Shown: positions 10,392-20,300 of the stretch, piece after piece
How the letters are laid out: every line of letters starts with the position of its first letter
Numbering within the stretch: the first letter of the stretch is position 1
Origin: Paenibacillus pabuli
GTDB taxonomy: Bacteria; Bacillota; Bacilli; Paenibacillales; Paenibacillaceae
Length of the DNA: 64,000 nt
Direction of reading: 5' to 3'
Assembly (NCBI RefSeq): GCF_039831995.1
Contig: NZ_JBDOIO010000003.1
Coordinates: 620,001-684,000, forward strand
Notes under the pieces: generated by a model
Told to the model about the DNA's origin: nothing
The model's input: the letters and a program-made list of their open reading frames with translations, nothing else
Databases searched by the model: none
Made by a program: the position numbers and the translations under genes

Positions 10392-10538
10392 GGAGAAAAA
10401 CCTGAACAAGAACAATTGTAACAAGGAAGGCGGTCGTACAAGGTTGTAATCGTTTAAATTTCAGTTGGAAATGATGATTTCACCCTGATGTAATGATTTG
10501 TAAAATAAGGATATTAAATAGAACAAGGAGAGGTTCCC

Positions 10539-12524
10539 ATGACAAAACCAGATGCACCGCACCATCCACAGACTCGAGGGTATAGCCATAAAATCAATGA
10601 TCCATTTTGGTCGCATTATATCGAATTGGTCCGCAACGTCGTTGTTCCCTATCAATGGGAGGCGCTCAATGATCGTATCGAAGGAGCTGAACCAAGCCGG
10701 GCCATTCGGAATTTCCGCATCGCTGCAGGGGAGGAAGAGGGCGTTCATTATGGGATGGTATTTCAGGACAGCGATGTTGCGAAATGGATTGAGGCAGCTT
10801 CGTACCTGCTCTCCGCGAAGCCCGATCCGGAACTAGAAGTCCTAGTGGATTCCGTTGTTAAAACCATTGCACGGGCACAGCAACACGATGGTTACCTCAA
10901 CACATACTTTACCTTGCGTGAACCTGGGGCGCGCTGGACGAACCTCGCCGAATGTCATGAACTCTATTGTGCAGGACATATGATTGAGGCTGGTGTGGCG
11001 TATTATCATGCCACAGGCAAGCGCATGCTGCTGGATGTGGTTATTCGTCTGGCGGATCATATAGGCACCGTGTTTGGTACAGAGCCTGGACAATTGCCTG
11101 GTTATGATGGGCATCAGGAGATTGAACTTGCACTCTTCAAGCTGTATGAGACGACAAAGGAAGAGAAGTATCTCGAACTGAGCCGTTATTTTCTGGATCA
11201 GCGTGGAGCGAGACCGCATTTTTTTGTAGAGGAATGGGAACAAAGGGGCCGTACCCTACATTTTGGCGAGTTGGATATGGTTCACCGGCACACCTACTCC
11301 CAGTCCCATCTCCCCATTAGGGAGCAGTCGACAGCAGAAGGCCATGCAGTTCGACTGGTGTACATGTGTGCGGCTATGGCAGATGTAGCTGCTGAGACGG
11401 GGGATACATCGCTGAAAGAAGCCTGTGAACGGTTATGGAGTAACACCGTGAGTAAGCGAATGTACATTACGGGAAGCATTGGTTCATCAGCCAAAGAAGA
11501 GGCATTTACAGGCGATTATGATCTGCCGGGAGATACCGCATACGCAGAGACTTGCGCCTCGATTGGCCTGATCTTTTGGGCGAAGCGCATGCTGCAGATG
11601 GAGCAGGATAGCAGGTACGCAGATGTTATGGAGCGAGCCTTGTACAATACGGTGATTAGTGGAATGTCCCTCGACGGGCAACGCTTCTTCTATGTGAATC
11701 CGCTTGAAGTCGATCCGGAGATTCAACGTGTGAATCCTAATTATGCCCACGTGCGAACACGCCGGCAAGGGTGGTTTGGTTGTGCCTGCTGTCCGCCGAA
11801 CATTGCACGATTACTTGCCTCATTGGATCAATATGTGTATACCCCAGTTGAGGAACAAGCTACGCTATATGTGCAATTGTACATCGGCGGAGAAGGGGAA
11901 TTCACACTTCAGGGGAGAAGAGCAGCCCTCTTCATGGACTCTGATTATACATCCACCGGAGAAGTGAAGCTGATTGTTCGGCCCGATTCCCCGGAGGGAA
12001 TGCTGTTTACGATAGCTCTGAGAAATCCAGACTGGTGCAACATTCCCGAGCTGTGGATTAATGGGGAGAAAACCGAACAGGATGAGTTCACTTTTGAATG
12101 CGGTTACATAAAGGTGAACCGTACGTGGAGAGCTGGTGATGAGATTAAGCTTCACTTCCCTATGGAACTGCTGCGGATGAAAGGGCATGACAACATCAAA
12201 GCCACTTTCGGGAAAGTAGCCATCCAGCGGGGACCGTTTATATACTGTCTCGAAGAAGTCGACAATGGGCGCGGATTGCATCGCATTCAGTTGCCCCGGG
12301 ATGCCAAGTTTCATATCGGTAGCGGGGAATGGATGCCTCTGGGGGTTCCGGCACTTACAACCATTGGGCAGCGAATTGTATCTCATGAAGACTGGGGAAT
12401 ACATCTGTATCGCAGTGATGTCCACTGGGATACACAGCCTGCCGAGCTTCGGTTCATTCCATACTTCACTTGGGCCAATCGGGATGAAGGGGAAATGAGC
12501 GTTTGGATTCGAGAGTGCAAATAA
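10539..12524 (+). CDS. GH127 beta-L-arabinofuranosidase
   Basis: Glycoside hydrolase family 127, whose characterised member HypBA1 removes beta-L-arabinofuranose from the arabino-oligosaccharides of plant hydroxyproline-rich glycoproteins, using a zinc-bound cysteine nucleophile. The key residues are present: Glu321 in KEEAFTGDYDLPGDT (acid/base position), Glu337 and Cys339 in YAETCASIG, and the Cys417-Cys418 pair in GCACCPPNIARLL. These correspond to HypBA1 Glu322, Glu338, Cys340, Cys417 and Cys418. The 661-residue length is normal. No signal peptide is seen, so it should act in the cytoplasm on imported oligosaccharides. It starts at ATG 10539 behind AAGGAGAGG. It lies between two sugar ABC operons and next to an AraC regulator on the other strand. 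Confidence 0.93.
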   Translation: MTKPDAPHHPQTRGYSHKINDPFWSHYIELVRNVVVPYQWEALNDRIEGAEPSRAIRNFRIAAGEEEGVHYGMVFQDSDVAKWIEAASYLLSAKPDPELEVLVDSVVKTIARAQQHDGYLNTYFTLREPGARWTNLAECHELYCAGHMIEAGVAYYHATGKRMLLDVVIRLADHIGTVFGTEPGQLPGYDGHQEIELALFKLYETTKEEKYLELSRYFLDQRGARPHFFVEEWEQRGRTLHFGELDMVHRHTYSQSHLPIREQSTAEGHAVRLVYMCAAMADVAAETGDTSLKEACERLWSNTVSKRMYITGSIGSSAKEEAFTGDYDLPGDTAYAETCASIGLIFWAKRMLQMEQDSRYADVMERALYNTVISGMSLDGQRFFYVNPLEVDPEIQRVNPNYAHVRTRRQGWFGCACCPPNIARLLASLDQYVYTPVEEQATLYVQLYIGGEGEFTLQGRRAALFMDSDYTSTGEVKLIVRPDSPEGMLFTIALRNPDWCNIPELWINGEKTEQDEFTFECGYIKVNRTWRAGDEIKLHFPMELLRMKGHDNIKATFGKVAIQRGPFIYCLEEVDNGRGLHRIQLPRDAKFHIGSGEWMPLGVPALTTIGQRIVSHEDWGIHLYRSDVHWDTQPAELRFIPYFTWANRDEGEMSVWIRECK

Positions 12525-12732
12525 GGGGATGTCTATCAGGAGAGAAGATGGTGAGCGAGCGTAGATGGTACTTTCACCGTTCAAGAAACAGCGGAAGTGA
12601 ACGAGCTAAAGCTGTTGCTACAGTGACGATTACCCATCCTGCGGAACAGGAACCAAAAGCAGGGCATTGCGAAGGTGAAGCTTAGGTTTAAATGCGTCTA
12701 GTGCTTCTTCAGTAAGGGGAGAACAACAAGGG
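12525..12732. other. Gap after GH127 with no supported gene
   Basis: About 200 bases between the GH127 stop and the following terminator. A 60-codon frame at 12503-12685 overlaps the end of GH127 and has no convincing ribosome binding site or family resemblance. I see no gene or clear signal here. Confidence 0.5.
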
Positions 12733-12802
12733 AAAGCGTCCAATAGGCCCGGGATGCGCGTTATAGGATAACGCGATCTCAGGTGAGCGGACGCTTTTTA
12801 TT
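12733..12802. terminator. Composite hairpin/terminator between GH127 and the AraC gene
   Basis: Outer stem AAAGCGTCC (12733-12741) pairs with GGACGCTTT (12789-12797), followed by a T run on the + strand. Inside it is a perfect 8-base hairpin, CGCGTTAT (12757-12764) with ATAACGCG (12768-12775). GH127 and the AraC gene converge here, so it most likely ends the GH127 transcript. The nested hairpin is more elaborate than a normal terminator. Confidence 0.7.
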
Positions 12803-12804
12803 TT

Positions 12805-13779
12805 TCAGGGTATTGGTTCTGAGTGAGACGGTTTATTTTCGGTGTTGGTGAACTTGCTGCGAAAGTTGGAAGGAGAGATGCCCTCTTTTTTGGAGAAACA
12901 GGAAGAGAAGTAGGATACATGATTAAAGCCGATCTCTTCGGCGATGCGAGCAACGGGCCAGGCGGTTTGCAGCAGGAGCTTTTTGGCCTGTTCGATTCTG
13001 TAATGCAACAGATATTCCATGGGTGTCATGCCATACACTTTCAGCATGCTGCGTGCGAGATAGTTTGGATGGTAGTTGAGTTCCTTTTGCAGCATCGGAT
13101 TGGAGATCGGTAGAGGGTAATTGTGGCGGATGTAGAGTTCAACTTTCTCGGCAATCCGGATGGCAGCAACGTCGGACAGTGAGGACAGCCCAATGTCCAG
13201 ATGCTGCATAAATTGCTGGAAGGTCGCCTGTCGTTTCCAATTACGCATGGACTGAGGCTCCTGATCAAGCTGAGAGAAATGCTCCAGCAGTTCCATATCT
13301 TTGGTTGCAATGTGCATATGTTTGGGGATGAAGATGGAACAGACATCACAGTGGTTCAGATATGCGCTTACCTTATGTGTCTCGATTAGTTCGGCCTGAT
13401 TGGAGAGGCATTCGTCCATGTTCGCAGACTCTCTCCAGCTGCCATAGGTTTGGAAATGAATCCAGATCATTTCTGTTTCCGCCTTACAGGCTGCGCTGCC
13501 GTAATGGTGTCCATCCGGCTTAAGGATCAGCGCATCTCCTTGCTTCAGAAGCCATTCCGTCCCATTTTCGCTAATGGCGAGTGAACCGCGTGTAACGACA
13601 ATCAGGTCAAAAACGCCGATGTCACTGCGGCTGATATGATATTCACCTTCTTCGTAATAAGCACGTCCGCAATCAATAAAATAGGGAATGGGCGGGGTGA
13701 TGAAATGAAGGATGGGCGAGTCCAATCCGGCACCTCCGAACAGGTTGAAATATTTAAAATTCATGTTGGCATCGAGCAT
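12805..13779 (-). CDS. AraC-family transcriptional regulator with N-terminal cupin
   Basis: A 324-residue regulator. Residues ~1-170 form the sugar-sensing cupin (AraC-binding) half, with beta-strand signatures such as LLKQGDALILKPDGHHYG. Residues ~215-315 carry the double helix-turn-helix (EYLLHYRIEQAKKLLLQ, then PVARIAEEIGFNHVSYFSS). It is transcribed away from the second sugar ABC operon (13887-17054), and the roughly 100-base divergent gap is where it would be expected to bind. Activation of that operon by an arabinose-type ligand is an inference from the position. The start is uncertain: ATG 13779 and ATG 13764 both lack a clear ribosome binding site. Confidence 0.9.
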   Translation of the reverse strand: MLDANMNFKYFNLFGGAGLDSPILHFITPPIPYFIDCGRAYYEEGEYHISRSDIGVFDLIVVTRGSLAISENGTEWLLKQGDALILKPDGHHYGSAACKAETEMIWIHFQTYGSWRESANMDECLSNQAELIETHKVSAYLNHCDVCSIFIPKHMHIATKDMELLEHFSQLDQEPQSMRNWKRQATFQQFMQHLDIGLSSLSDVAAIRIAEKVELYIRHNYPLPISNPMLQKELNYHPNYLARSMLKVYGMTPMEYLLHYRIEQAKKLLLQTAWPVARIAEEIGFNHVSYFSSCFSKKEGISPSNFRSKFTNTENKPSHSEPIP

Positions 13780-13812
13780 TTATTTTTTATAATACAGCAA
13801 GTAACATAGAAA

Positions 13813-13826
13813 ATAAAGCGCTTACG
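13813..13826. promoter_or_regulatory. Possible cre (CcpA) site, weak match
   Basis: ATAAAGCGCTTACG in the divergent gap upstream of the second sugar ABC operon has the AAGCG/CGCTT core of a catabolite-responsive element, but it departs from the 14-base consensus at about three positions. Its place before a sugar operon fits carbon catabolite repression. Confidence 0.35.
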
Positions 13827-13886
13827 AAACTAGGTTTTCTATCCTTAAACGGATTCAGGATTACAACCTTGGAAAGGGGATTGAAC

Positions 13887-15197
13887 ATGAAGAAAATGCA
13901 GGTATGGTTAGGGGTATGTCTTTTTGTGGTGGTAATGGCTCTAAGTGGTTGTAGTACCACAAAGGAAGCATCAGGCGGGACATCTGGAGAGGAAGGAAAT
14001 GGAGGAGTGACGAAACTGGTCTTTTGGACTTTTGTGGATGCCCATCAGAAGTTTTATGAGAGCATGGCAGAGCAGTGGAATCAGGAGTATCCGGATCAAC
14101 AGATTGAACTGGAAGCAACCACGATTCCATATGACGATATGCATACCAAGCTGTTGCTTGCCTTGCAATCCGGTGTGGGCGCACCGGATCTGGTTGATAT
14201 CGAGCAGAGCAAGTTCCCCAATTTTATGAAAGGTGTACCACAGCTGGTCGACCTGACGGACATGATTCAGCCCGAAATGAATAACATTGTGCAATCCCGG
14301 GTGGAGATCTACAGCAAGGAAGGCAAATACTACGGCATTGATTATCATGTGGGGGCAACCGTCATGTATTACAACCGGGACATTCTGGATCAAGCGGGTG
14401 TTAACGCAGATGAGATCAAGACATGGAGCGATTTCGAGCAGGCAGGGAAGCAGGTGCTCGAGAAGACAGGCAAACCGATGATCACATTTGAAGGGAACGG
14501 GAACTGGTCCTGGTGGCCAGCCATTAGTCAGCAGAAGTCGGATCAGGTGGATGCCGATGGCAACGTAACGGTGAATGCCCCCATCAATATTGAAACGATG
14601 AATTTCTTTCAGAAAATGGTCCAAGAAGGTGTTGCTGCTGTCGCGCCAGGTGCTGGACATGACACGGAAGAATACTTCGGATACATGGATAAGGGGAATG
14701 CAGCAGCAGTGTTTATGCCGTTCTGGTTCATGAACCGGTTCACCGACCACATTCCCGATCTCAAGGGCAAGATGATCATTCGTCCAATGCCGGCTTGGGA
14801 AGAGGGCGGTAATCGTTCCGCAGGCATGGGGGGGACTGCAACGTCCATTACCAACCAGTCCGCTTCAATTGAACTCGCCGAGCGATTTCTCGCTTATGCC
14901 AAACTGTCCAAAGAGGGTAACATTCAGATCTGGAAGCAGCTTGGATTTGACCCGATTCGCACAGACGTATGGACAGATGCAGCCATGAAGGAGTCGAACA
15001 AATACACGGATTATTTCGGAGATGATATTTTCGACACCCTGCTCGGGGTGAAGGATGAGATTGCTCCAGTCCACATTCGGGAGAAGTCGCCTGAAGTATT
15101 CGATGCGGTGCGTAATAAAGCGATGCCAGAGATTTTCATTAATCTGAAGGATCCTGAACAAGTGCTTAATGACGTGCAGGCTGAATTGACTCGGTAA
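13887..15197 (+). CDS. Sugar ABC transporter substrate-binding lipoprotein
   Basis: A family 1 extracellular solute-binding protein of 436 residues. It has a short positive N-terminus, a hydrophobic run and the lipobox LSGC at about residues 19-22, then a Ser/Gly/Glu linker. Typical binder segments follow (LVFWTFVDAHQKFYE, TTIPYDDMHTKLLLALQSG and APDLVDIEQSKF). ATG 13887 is preceded by GGAAAGGGG at 13871-13879, so the TTG at 13869 is not used. Two permease genes follow, forming a binder-permease-permease operon without an ATPase, again pointing to a shared ATPase elsewhere. The divergent AraC gene and the adjacent GH127 suggest uptake of an arabinose-containing sugar. Confidence 0.93.
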   Translation: MKKMQVWLGVCLFVVVMALSGCSTTKEASGGTSGEEGNGGVTKLVFWTFVDAHQKFYESMAEQWNQEYPDQQIELEATTIPYDDMHTKLLLALQSGVGAPDLVDIEQSKFPNFMKGVPQLVDLTDMIQPEMNNIVQSRVEIYSKEGKYYGIDYHVGATVMYYNRDILDQAGVNADEIKTWSDFEQAGKQVLEKTGKPMITFEGNGNWSWWPAISQQKSDQVDADGNVTVNAPINIETMNFFQKMVQEGVAAVAPGAGHDTEEYFGYMDKGNAAAVFMPFWFMNRFTDHIPDLKGKMIIRPMPAWEEGGNRSAGMGGTATSITNQSASIELAERFLAYAKLSKEGNIQIWKQLGFDPIRTDVWTDAAMKESNKYTDYFGDDIFDTLLGVKDEIAPVHIREKSPEVFDAVRNKAMPEIFINLKDPEQVLNDVQAELTR

Positions 15198-15263
15198 ATG
15201 GTGTGGTCGGTTCGTTTTTGATATAGAGTATATAGCTTATTCCAGGTTGGAGGTTGGTCTACC

Positions 15264-16196
15264 GTGCAGTTGCATAAGGAAACAGCGTCTTCCGTACGCG
15301 CTAGCAGGCGCAGAAGCATCAGAATGAACTCAAGAACATGGGCTCCGTATTGGTTTGTGTTACCGTTTATCTTGTCATTTCTCATTTTTTTCGCTTATCC
15401 GTTGTTTCGAGCCGGAATGATGAGCTTTCAGCAGGTTCTCCCTGGAGATGTTCAGTTTGTGGGGCTTGAGCATTACAGCAAACTCTGGAACGCCGACTTT
15501 CAGGCCGCACTGTGGAATAGCACACGTTACACCTTCTGGACGCTGCTGCTGTTGGTTCCGGTACCCATGATGCTTGCCGTATTTCTCAATTCGAGTCGCA
15601 TGATGGCGCGCAATCTCTTTCGCTCAGCCTTGTTTATTCCTGCACTGACTTCGGTAGTTGTAGCAGGGGTTGTATTCCGGCTCATCTTCGGAGAACTCGA
15701 CGGGGCACTGATGAATTCCATTCTGAATGTTTTTGGCATTCCAAGGCAGCAGTGGTTATACAGTTCGTCCCTCGCAATGGTCGCACTAGTCGTGCTCGCA
15801 GGCTGGCGCTGGATGGGCATTAACATGCTGTACTTTCTCTCCGCACTGCAGAGCATTCCCAAGGATCTGTATGAGGCCGCAGATATAGATGGTGCTGGAG
15901 TAATGAGGAAATTCACGAGTATTACGGTGCCGATGCTTAAGCCGATCACCATCTATGTGATTACGATCACGCTGTATGGCGGGTATTCGATGTTCACGGA
16001 GAGCTACATGCTCTGGGCAGGCAAACCCTCCCCGCAAAATATCGGTCTGACGATGGTGGGTTATATCTATCAGCAGGGATTCCAATATTTTAATCTCGGG
16101 TTCGGTGCAGCCATTGGCATCACATTACTGGTCATCACGCTTCTGATCAGCATGCTTCAGCTGACCGTGCTGGGCATGTTCAGGAAGGAGGATTAG
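15264..16196 (+). CDS. Sugar ABC transporter permease (first subunit)
   Basis: MalF/UgpA-type permease of 310 residues with about six membrane segments, starting after a basic stretch (RASRRRSIR). The EAA loop is visible as LYEAADIDGAGVMRKF at about residues 205-220. The proposed start is GTG 15264, eleven bases after GGAGG at 15248-15252; ATG 15324 (MNSRTWAPYW) is possible but has no ribosome binding site. It ends three bases before the next permease, so the two genes are co-transcribed. Confidence 0.9.
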   Translation: MQLHKETASSVRASRRRSIRMNSRTWAPYWFVLPFILSFLIFFAYPLFRAGMMSFQQVLPGDVQFVGLEHYSKLWNADFQAALWNSTRYTFWTLLLLVPVPMMLAVFLNSSRMMARNLFRSALFIPALTSVVVAGVVFRLIFGELDGALMNSILNVFGIPRQQWLYSSSLAMVALVVLAGWRWMGINMLYFLSALQSIPKDLYEAADIDGAGVMRKFTSITVPMLKPITIYVITITLYGGYSMFTESYMLWAGKPSPQNIGLTMVGYIYQQGFQYFNLGFGAAIGITLLVITLLISMLQLTVLGMFRKED

Positions 16197-16199
16197 TAC

Positions 16200-17054
16200 T
16201 TGGGGACACGAAAAAATAAAATTAATGCTGCTTCGCTGCTGTTACTGGTGTTGTTCGCGGGTTTGGCTGTTTTGATGTTATTTCCGCTCTATGCACTGAT
16301 GCTTGCTTCACTGAAACCTGCTGCCGAACTGTTCCGGTACGGCCTCAACGTTCGATGGGACTGGGCCTTAATGAGCCTGGACAATTATAAGACGATCTTC
16401 GCCGGATCGGGAGCAGCAGGTCACTACTTTACATGGTACAAAAACAGTCTGGTCATTACAGCGATGTTCACGGTACTGAGCCTGTTGTTTTCGTCCATGG
16501 TCGGTTACGGACTCGGCGTGTACCGCTTTAGAGGACAGAATCTGATCTTCACCTTCGTGCTGGTTGTGATGATGATTCCGATGGAAATTATTATCCTGCC
16601 TCTGTATGAACTGACGATTAAACTGAAGCTGATTAATACGGTGTGGGGCGTCATTCTGCCTTTTGTGGTGGCCCCTTTGCCGATCTTTTTCTTCAGACAA
16701 TTTGCTCAGGGGTTGCCCAAGGATTTTATGGACGCAGGCAGAATTGACGGCTGTACCGAGTCTGGCATCTTCTTCCGCATCATGGTGCCGCTGATGGCCC
16801 CGGCATTTGGGGCAATTGCCATCTTGCAGGCGATGAACAGCTGGAATAATTTTCTTTGGCCACTCATTGTGCTGCGAACAACGGAACAGTTTACTCTGCC
16901 GATTGGGCTGGCTTCCTTCGTATCCCCATTGGGCAATCATTATGAGGAACTGATCTCAGGAGCCGTGCTTGCCATTGTGCCCATCTTGATTCTGTTTCTT
17001 TTCTTTCAGCGCTACTTTATCTCTGGTCTCACGGTTGGCGGGGTGAAAGGTTAA
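16200..17054 (+). CDS. Sugar ABC transporter permease (second subunit)
   Basis: MalG/AraQ-type permease of 284 residues with about six membrane segments. The EAA loop reads DFMDAGRIDGCTESGIFF, a slightly divergent form with Asp-Ala-Gly in place of Glu-Ala-Ala, and the protein ends in GLTVGGVKG as is usual for this subunit. The start is TTG 16200, supported by GGAGG at 16187-16191; no ATG near the N-terminus is in a better place. It is the last gene of the operon. The next gene has its own ribosome binding site after a 316-base gap. Confidence 0.9.
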   Translation: MGTRKNKINAASLLLLVLFAGLAVLMLFPLYALMLASLKPAAELFRYGLNVRWDWALMSLDNYKTIFAGSGAAGHYFTWYKNSLVITAMFTVLSLLFSSMVGYGLGVYRFRGQNLIFTFVLVVMMIPMEIIILPLYELTIKLKLINTVWGVILPFVVAPLPIFFFRQFAQGLPKDFMDAGRIDGCTESGIFFRIMVPLMAPAFGAIAILQAMNSWNNFLWPLIVLRTTEQFTLPIGLASFVSPLGNHYEELISGAVLAIVPILILFLFFQRYFISGLTVGGVKG

Positions 17055-17370
17055 ATCAAACTCCCTCTATTTGACGAAATGGATATCTCAAGGTTTATTC
17101 ATGTATTATTGCCTCTGCTTCGAACTAGGAGATGGGGGCATTCAATCGTCATCTGAAGGGATGCTAAATGATGTAAGCTCCGCGTATGTGGAGTAACGGT
17201 TATAAGATTCGATTATCTTAACAAACGACTTAGAGATTCTACTTTAGACGAAAGCATGAACGTCATTTTCGATGGATCGGTCAAAGGTATTACGTAGAAG
17301 ACACTATACTTACCGGTATAAGAGAATTAAACCTTTAATGGATATGAACACATGTATACAGGAGGTTATA
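17055..17370. other. Leader/promoter gap before the DUF5695-SLH gene
   Basis: No gene is seen in these 316 bases. A small hairpin, CTCC-GCGTATGT-GGAG, lies at about 17178-17193. The in-frame extension upstream to 17272 is not used, because AGGAGG sits directly before ATG 17371. I found no convincing promoter hexamers or operator. Confidence 0.5.
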
Positions 17371-20300
17371 ATGACAATGATTTCGAAGAAGTGGAAGCCG
17401 CTGATGATCGCGCTGCTCCTGGCTATCCCAAGTCTACCGTTGCTGGTTAGCGCATTGCCTGAGGTCACGGCGGCTGCAGTAGGAACCGATATCTCCAATG
17501 CCAGCCTGTCGGCCAAAGTCGGCGACTTAGGCCAGATTGAAGAGCTCTTTATCAACAACAATCCTACGAATAAACAAGGGAAGCCAATTAATTTCGTCCT
17601 ACCTAACACGACATCGCCGCAGAATGGTACCGAGCACCAGTGGATGGGTGAAATGATCTTCTCTTACCGTACGGGTGCCAATGAACAATTCCCTGACAAC
17701 AGGGACGGCTTTGTAGAAGTTGATACCAATAAAACATTGGCTGCCGGGGGGTCTACCCAATATTCGACCATTAATCCGGATAACCCCTATATTAACAAGA
17801 CCGCATCAGCAGACGGCAAGAAGGTAGAAGTCAACTTTATTGGACAGAACCTGGGATCTACAGACCAGCGGGTAATGAAGGGCTTCGATGTGAAATCCGT
17901 TTTTGATATGGAGACCAATGACGGTTCAATGCTTTGGGAAATTACGCTGAAGAACAAGAGCAATCAGTATATCGAATTCGGGGATATCGGCTTGCCGATG
18001 CCTTGGAATAACAAATATCAGACCTTATCCGATACCTATGATGACCGTGTGACGGTGCATAATTTCGCAGGTGCTGACAGTGGGTATTCTTATGCCATCC
18101 GCACCAGTGGTGAGGGAAACTTTATGCTCTTCACTCCGGTGCCGGAAAGCGGCGCTCGAATCGAGTATGTGGATTATTGGATGCATGAAGCTGGAGAGGT
18201 GCGTGCTGCAGATACTTTTAAGAACTGGACAGGGGACAGTGGCGGCTGGTATCCGGGGCTGAACGTACTCTATATCCATTCCAAAGATATCCAAAAAACG
18301 GGACGCGGATACTTTACCGATGCTTCCAGCCTCGTCCTAGGACCGGATGAGTCCAAGACGTATAAGTTCAAATTCTCAGCGGTCCGTGGAGGAGACAATA
18401 CGCCGCAGGAAAGTGCCGAAAGCCCAAATAACAGTTCGACCTCAATGGAAGACCGTGAAGCCAATCTCCGGTCCATCCTATATAAATCAGGCATGATTGA
18501 TGCCGTAGCGGTGCCGGGCTTCCAGACAGCGATCAATATGCCTGTCAAGCTAGGCTTGCACTACGACGACAGTATCGTTGATGTACAATCCATCGATATT
18601 CAAAATGTGGCAGAGAATGATCCGTTTGACGAAGCGCATATTCCGGATATCAAGCCTGGGAAGAGCAGAAAGGAAATGGTTGACAACTCGCGGGTCGGAC
18701 GTGGACTGCCTGACGGGAACCCCGGCTACAACGAGTCGGTTGAGTTTGTGGAGACCAAGATCGTAAATGGTGAACAGCATCATATCTATTCACTCCAGTT
18801 TGATTCGATCGGCAACAACAGCGTGCGTATCGAATATAAGCTGAAGGACGGCAACGAATGGGTGGATAAATTCACTCAATTTGAATTCAATGTTCTAACC
18901 GAGCTGGATGCAATCTCGGATGCCCATTCCGAATTCATGGTCCAGCAAACACAGGATAAGAATCCGGAAAGTCCGACTTACGGGAACTATTTCGACTGGT
19001 ATCTTACAAGCGGCATCGATCTAAATACAAGCCATTGGGGGGATGACTGGAGCCATGACAACATCAACTTCATGACGATGAAGAACTATCTGGCCCCCAA
19101 CCCCGATGAAATTCGCTCTATCGAGACATACCTGATCGACTTCATGTGGGAACGATACATGAAGAATACTCAGGATAGCTACATCGTTGCGAACTGGCTA
19201 AAAGACTCTGGAGCGTACACCGACAAAGATAAACCTTATACACGTACCTTCTCCGAAATCATGGAAGCTACCGGATTTTTCAACATGTACCGGATCCAGA
19301 AGGCTTATCCTAATCTGATCGAGTACCGGGAATCGCCTCAGTTTTATCTGGAAAAAGCATATAACATCTACGATAAGCGTGTTTCCACCGAAGCCATTGG
19401 GTTCTATGGCGAGCAGCAAATCCCGGATATGATTGAAGCACTGAAGGAAGAGGGAATGCAGACCGAGTCAGCCAATCTACAGAAGAAATTCGCTCTCGAC
19501 AAGGGACGGAATATGACGAGAGCCTCTTATCCTTACGGCTCGGAATTTGAATATGATAATACTGGCGAAGAAGGGGCTTATGCAGCAGCGAAGGCGCTGC
19601 GCACGTACTATTCTACAGACACGCTTGCAGGTGCAGCTGAGAAAAGTATGGAAATGGCCGATTGGAAAACACGTGCCATGCGGGGGATTCAACCAACCTG
19701 GTTCCATTATTCCGTGCCCGTTTTCCGCGGGGGTGAAGGCTGGTGGAATTTCCAATATACTGCGTCTTTAGCAGGTTACATTATGGATGACTGGCTAAGG
19801 TATGAGAATGACGGCAGATCGGTGGAGCAGACCGCTATTGCACAGCAGCGAAATTATGCGGGGAAGATTTCGAACTTCAACGCCGTCAATATGGGACAGA
19901 TTTCGGCTAATTCAGTTGGCAGCACCTCTTGGAGATATTCGATGTATAAGGGAGGCACGGGTACGAAGGATGTATACGATGGCGGCTCACGCGTCATGAG
20001 TAACGGCTGGAATGATTTTTCGGGCGAATCGGAAGAAGGCCTCTATGGTTCCCTGCTCAGCATCAGCTCCGATATTGTTACAGATCCGATATTTGGGCTG
20101 TTCGGTTATGGAGCGCTGGTGACTGACGAAGGAAACAGCTACAACATTACGCCGAAAGACGGTTTCGGCAAGCGGATCAATCTGATCGATGAGAAAATCT
20201 ATTTGGAGCTGGAAAGCGATAAAGTAGAGAGCGCACAAATTCAAAAAGATGGTAAGGGTTATACTCTTCAGCTCCTGAATCCATCAGGGAAAGAGCATAC

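Noticed and set aside
12503..12685. 60-codon frame overlapping the end of GH127
   Set aside because: It overlaps a well-supported gene, has no ribosome binding site and its product resembles nothing.
17272..17370. Upstream extension of the DUF5695 protein by 33 residues
   Set aside because: AGGAGG lies directly before ATG 17371, and the sequence from there gives a normal signal peptide; the extension would place basic residues before it.
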